From contig JACCQN010000003.1 of the NCBI GenBank assembly GCA_015709215.1, positions 1 through 64,000 on the forward strand: DNA of 64,000 bases, given 5' to 3'. The notes beneath the pieces were generated by a model. It saw only the letters and a list, made by a program, of their open reading frames with translations. It did no database searches and had not been told where the DNA came from. The first letter of the stretch is position 1, and each line of letters begins with the position of its first letter. This stretch comes from Bacteroidales bacterium (lineage in GTDB: Bacteria > Bacteroidota > Bacteroidia > Bacteroidales > F082). Positions 60,943 to 64,000 of the stretch are shown here, piece by piece. A program made the position numbers and the translations under genes.

Positions 60943-63876
60943 ATGAAATCAAATTTAAGCTATCTCTTATTGTTGTTATTAATTCCTTTATTAGGACAAT
61001 CACAACAAGTAAAGACAAATCCAACATCAATTACAAATTTACCTGCGCCGGTAGTTGTTCCGAGCATTGCCAAGCAAATTCAAAACGGGACATTCGTAGC
61101 GCAGGATCCCGATGCACCTTTACGTATGGGACAGCCCAAGCGTGCCGGAGCTAATATGACAGTGCCAGGCAAAGGTTTGCCCAAAGGCGATGACCCATTG
61201 GTTACGCGGCAGACAAAAGTTGCCCGCAAGGCCAGCCGAGATCCTTTGATGGTATTCAACGCCAATGTTTCGAGTTACACTCCCAGTGACCCAACTGGTG
61301 CAGTTGGTCCAAACCACTATTTAGGCGGTTGGAACGTTGGGTTTCGTGTTTTTGATAAGAATGGCGAGCCACTAACTCCTGCGGCTTCTTTATCGACGAT
61401 TTTTCCCGGAAATAATTCAGGCGACCCTATCATGCTTTATGATGCAGCCGCAGATCGCTATATCATTACCGAATTTGATTTTTCGCCCAATGGCCTTAAT
61501 TTTGCCATTTCTGCTGGACCTGATCCTGTAAATGACGATTGGTATGTTTATACCACGGGGCTCACAACAGGTCAATTTCCAGATTATCCAAAATTTTCAA
61601 TCTGGTCTGACGGTTATTATGTTACTGCCAATATTGGCGCCACCAACAGGGTTTTTGTAATTGAAAGAGACTCTGTTTTAGTTGGTGCAATTCCGCGATT
61701 TCTTGCATTTCCACTTCCCGGAATTCGTACCTCAGGTTTCTATAGCCCACAATTTTTTAATGTTACAAACGGAGATCTTCCACCAGCTGGAAACGCAACA
61801 GTCGTTTATCTGCAGGATGACGCCTGGAGTGGTGTTTCAGAAGATCATATGAAGCTTTGGACACTTAATGTTGACTGGGAAACACCGGCAAACTCAGAAA
61901 TTTCTGATCCAGAGGAAGTACTAACAACTCCCTTTATCTCAGTTTTTGATGGTGGTTCTTTTTCGAACAGACCACAGCCTTCCGGACCAAATATCGATAT
62001 TTTGCAGGCTACTGTGATGCAACAAGCACAATATCGCAGGTTTGCAGATTATAATTCGGCGCTTTTCAACTTTGTTGTTGATACTGACGGAACATCAGGT
62101 GAATTAGCTGGTATTCGCTGGCTTGAGATGCGTCAGTATGGCGATGATGCACCATGGGAAATTTATCAGGAAGGAACCTATATTTCTCCCTATAATAATA
62201 AGGATGCTTTTTCGGGAAGTATGGCAATGGATGCGCAAGGTAATATTGGGATGGCCTACACTACAGTGAGTACTTCTGAAAGTATCGCCATTTATTTTAC
62301 AGGTCGTTATGCTTCAGATCCATTGGGAACTATGACAGTGGATGAAACTTTGATCGCTCAGGGAAATTCAAATAACCCTTCTAATCGTTTGGCTGATTAT
62401 GTACATCTTACACTTGATCCGGCTGATGATATGACCTTTTGGCACATTGCAGAATATTTTAATAATAATCAGCGAACCGATGTTGTTGGTGTTTTCCAGA
62501 TTGCTTCTGATCTGGCCAATGATGTTGGTATGGTAGAAGTTGTTGAACCTGTCAGTGGTGAGTTATTGGCAGAGCAACCAATCACCATCAATATTTTCAA
62601 TTTTGGAACCGAAGATGTGGATAGTATTCCGCTTGGCTATTTCCTCCCGGGAAGTGACACTATTTACGAAATGTATGTTGATACGCTCTTTGCCGGCGAA
62701 ACAGTTGATTTTACTTTTGAAGCAACCTATGACATGAGTGCAGTAGGTGATACTTTTAATCTTACTGTTTTTACAGCGCTTTCCACTGATGAAAACCTTA
62801 TGAATGATAGCCTTAACCTTAATATTGTACATCTCTACAGCAATGATATAGGTGTAACGGCTATTACAAATCCTGAATCGGGAACAGGACTTACACAAGA
62901 AGAGACAATCAGCATAACCCTTACAAACTTTGGCGCCGCAAATCAAACAGAATTTGAAGTGACTTATGATCTGGAAGGGACAGTTGTTACTGAAACTTAT
63001 ATGGACACACTTTATGCTGGTACTGAAGCTGGTTTCGATTTTGAAACTACAGCTGATTTTTCAGCTCTGGGTGCTTATAATTTACTCCTATACACTTCAT
63101 TGGAAGGTGATTCAGACTTGAGTAATGACACTACTTCGGCCACGATCATTAAATCCAACTGCCAGCCAGAATCAGATTGCTCATCTGGTGATGCAATCCT
63201 TTATGTGGAGCTCAGGGATTTAATCAACGAATCTGAATGCAGTGAAAACGGCTACAACGATTTCACTGAAATGAATACAGATATAGAAACTGAATCGACA
63301 AATGAGATGATCTTAACCGTTGGTTATGGGGATGAATTTGTTCGCGTTTGGGTCGATTTTAATGATGATTTCATTTTCGACTTAGATGAGTTAATCATTG
63401 ACAACCACGAAATTGCTAATGGTGAAAGTAGTGGTGAATATACTGATACTCTTACTTTTATCATCCCTGAAGATGCTCAGCTGGGCGAACATTTGATGCG
63501 TATCAAAACGAACTGGAATGCCGGCGTGCCAGATGATGCCTGCGCAGAAACCGAGTATGGCGAAACAGAAGATTATACACTTAATGTTGTGCTTCCAACA
63601 GGAACCATCGCTTTACGCGAAATGGACAGCGAACTTGAAATTGTTCATCTTGGAAATAATCATTATGAAGTATCGTTAATCACTGAAAAGCTGGATAATC
63701 AGGTGATTATTAATCTCCACAATAGTTTAGGGATTAATCTGGTTGAGAACAAAGTAACCTATGTAAATGATCGTTACACTTATCCGCTCGATATGTCGTA
63801 TGCCACTTCAGGTGTTTATATCATCCGAATGGGAACGCATAAGTATGGGAAAGTCAAAAAGTTGATCATAAAATAA
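60943..63876 (+). CDS. Large secreted T9SS protein with CARDB-like and GEVED domains
   Basis: 977 residues, signal peptide about residues 1-20 (ends GQSQ). Residues about 100-520 form an uncharacterised domain with 'PSDPTGAVGPNHYLGGWN' and repeated beta-strands. Two CARDB-like Ig repeats follow (each starting 'NDVGM/NDIGV' near 525 and 630), then a GEVED-like domain (Cys-rich 'CQPESDCSSG' to 'ETEYGETEDYTLNV', about 735-885). The C-terminal sorting domain ends 'GVYIIRMGTHKYGKVKKLIIK'. Surface protein of unknown role, possibly adhesive. Confidence 0.9.
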   Translation: MKSNLSYLLLLLLIPLLGQSQQVKTNPTSITNLPAPVVVPSIAKQIQNGTFVAQDPDAPLRMGQPKRAGANMTVPGKGLPKGDDPLVTRQTKVARKASRDPLMVFNANVSSYTPSDPTGAVGPNHYLGGWNVGFRVFDKNGEPLTPAASLSTIFPGNNSGDPIMLYDAAADRYIITEFDFSPNGLNFAISAGPDPVNDDWYVYTTGLTTGQFPDYPKFSIWSDGYYVTANIGATNRVFVIERDSVLVGAIPRFLAFPLPGIRTSGFYSPQFFNVTNGDLPPAGNATVVYLQDDAWSGVSEDHMKLWTLNVDWETPANSEISDPEEVLTTPFISVFDGGSFSNRPQPSGPNIDILQATVMQQAQYRRFADYNSALFNFVVDTDGTSGELAGIRWLEMRQYGDDAPWEIYQEGTYISPYNNKDAFSGSMAMDAQGNIGMAYTTVSTSESIAIYFTGRYASDPLGTMTVDETLIAQGNSNNPSNRLADYVHLTLDPADDMTFWHIAEYFNNNQRTDVVGVFQIASDLANDVGMVEVVEPVSGELLAEQPITINIFNFGTEDVDSIPLGYFLPGSDTIYEMYVDTLFAGETVDFTFEATYDMSAVGDTFNLTVFTALSTDENLMNDSLNLNIVHLYSNDIGVTAITNPESGTGLTQEETISITLTNFGAANQTEFEVTYDLEGTVVTETYMDTLYAGTEAGFDFETTADFSALGAYNLLLYTSLEGDSDLSNDTTSATIIKSNCQPESDCSSGDAILYVELRDLINESECSENGYNDFTEMNTDIETESTNEMILTVGYGDEFVRVWVDFNDDFIFDLDELIIDNHEIANGESSGEYTDTLTFIIPEDAQLGEHLMRIKTNWNAGVPDDACAETEYGETEDYTLNVVLPTGTIALREMDSELEIVHLGNNHYEVSLITEKLDNQVIINLHNSLGINLVENKVTYVNDRYTYPLDMSYATSGVYIIRMGTHKYGKVKKLIIK

Positions 63877-63897
63877 AATGAAATCCGTTTTGATTAG

Positions 63898-63930
63898 AGA
63901 CCTCTTGTTTAACGACAAGAGGTCTTTTCT
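63898..63930 (+). terminator. Intrinsic terminator of the T9SS protein gene
   Basis: Perfect 11-bp stem AGACCTCTTGT (63898-63908) with ACAAGAGGTCT (63915-63925), 6-base loop, then TTTCT. Strong on the plus strand. Confidence 0.88.
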
Positions 63931-64000
63931 ATTTTAGCTCAGATTTTATTGACTCGTACCACTCATTCCATTCCATTTTATCAGCTAATTTAATAGCAGG
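63929..64000 (-). CDS. Partial 3' end of a minus-strand gene (tentative)
   Basis: The minus strand is open from the window edge to TAG at 63931-63929, giving 23 residues '...KLADKMEWNEWYESIKSELK'. The helical, charged composition is plausible for a protein C-terminus and it would be convergent with the T9SS gene, but the piece is too short to identify. Confidence 0.35.
   Translation of the reverse strand, partial: PAIKLADKMEWNEWYESIKSELK

Noticed and set aside
1-64000. CRISPR array, prophage or integrative element
   Set aside because: No regular direct-repeat array, integrase, phage structural gene or conjugation gene was seen.

Overview
This 64 kb window is a chromosomal segment of a Bacteroidota bacterium, most likely class Bacteroidia. 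The evidence is gene content and signals. Two large secreted proteins end in type IX secretion (T9SS) type A sorting domains. The E1 alpha and beta subunits of a 2-oxoacid dehydrogenase are fused. MnmD stands alone, and there are ZAS-type anti-sigma and Bacteroidota-style AraC genes. Several genes and the single tRNA have the Bacteroidota promoter form TTG - about 19-22 bp - TAnnTTTG, with few Shine-Dalgarno sequences. No rRNA, CRISPR array, prophage or intact insertion sequence was seen. Most of the window is ordinary, densely packed core genome.

Layout. 1-600: non-coding DNA with a small inverted-repeat element that looks like IS debris. 0.6-5.2 kb (minus): secreted protein, DnaB helicase, and a paired Fe-S Cas4-like nuclease plus DEDD exonuclease. 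5.3-7.3 kb (plus): lipoprotein and MnmD. 7.3-15.4 kb (minus): MBL hydrolase, acylphosphatase, unknown protein, fluoride channel, DUF493, LpxR-like protein, fused E1, MATE transporter and an APS-reductase-type CysH. 15.5-21.4 kb: Mpl, an S9 peptidase lipoprotein, a secreted clan GH-A-like protein and a CAU tRNA. 21.9-28.6 kb: TPR histidine kinase, then an AraC-family regulator followed by a cluster of small and envelope stress-type genes. Three promoters in that cluster share a direct-repeat motif with 21 bp spacing. The cluster ends in decaying genes. 28.8-31.3 kb: DUF1573 protein, aminotransferase and a broken rex gene. 32.3-35.8 kb: TonB-C protein, then a complete arsR-arsC-arsM-acr3 operon with a palindromic operator, and a convergent rhodanese. 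35.9-38.2 kb: ECF sigma / anti-sigma / exported protein cassette. 38.3-49.7 kb: housekeeping and transport genes, a DUF4143 ATPase behind three tandem promoter-like repeats, and hypDC. 49.9-55.9 kb: T9SS M6 metalloprotease, MFS exporter, TruA. 56-64 kb: acyl-CoA dehydrogenase, then an outer-membrane channel-like protein with an RLAN/ATP-grasp amidoligase and a GNAT acetyltransferase, and a 977-residue T9SS protein.

Candidates for less-described biology, in my order: (1) the AraC regulon with its repeated 21 bp-spaced operator; (2) the OM channel / RLAN-ATP-grasp / GNAT operon, which looks like synthesis of a peptide-like product; (3) the Cas4-like plus DEDD nuclease pair; (4) the ECF cassette with an unknown exported protein; (5) the rex and beta-barrel pseudogenes, which record recent gene loss; (6) the triple repeat ahead of the DUF4143 ATPase. 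Family names are assigned by reading motifs; no database search was possible.
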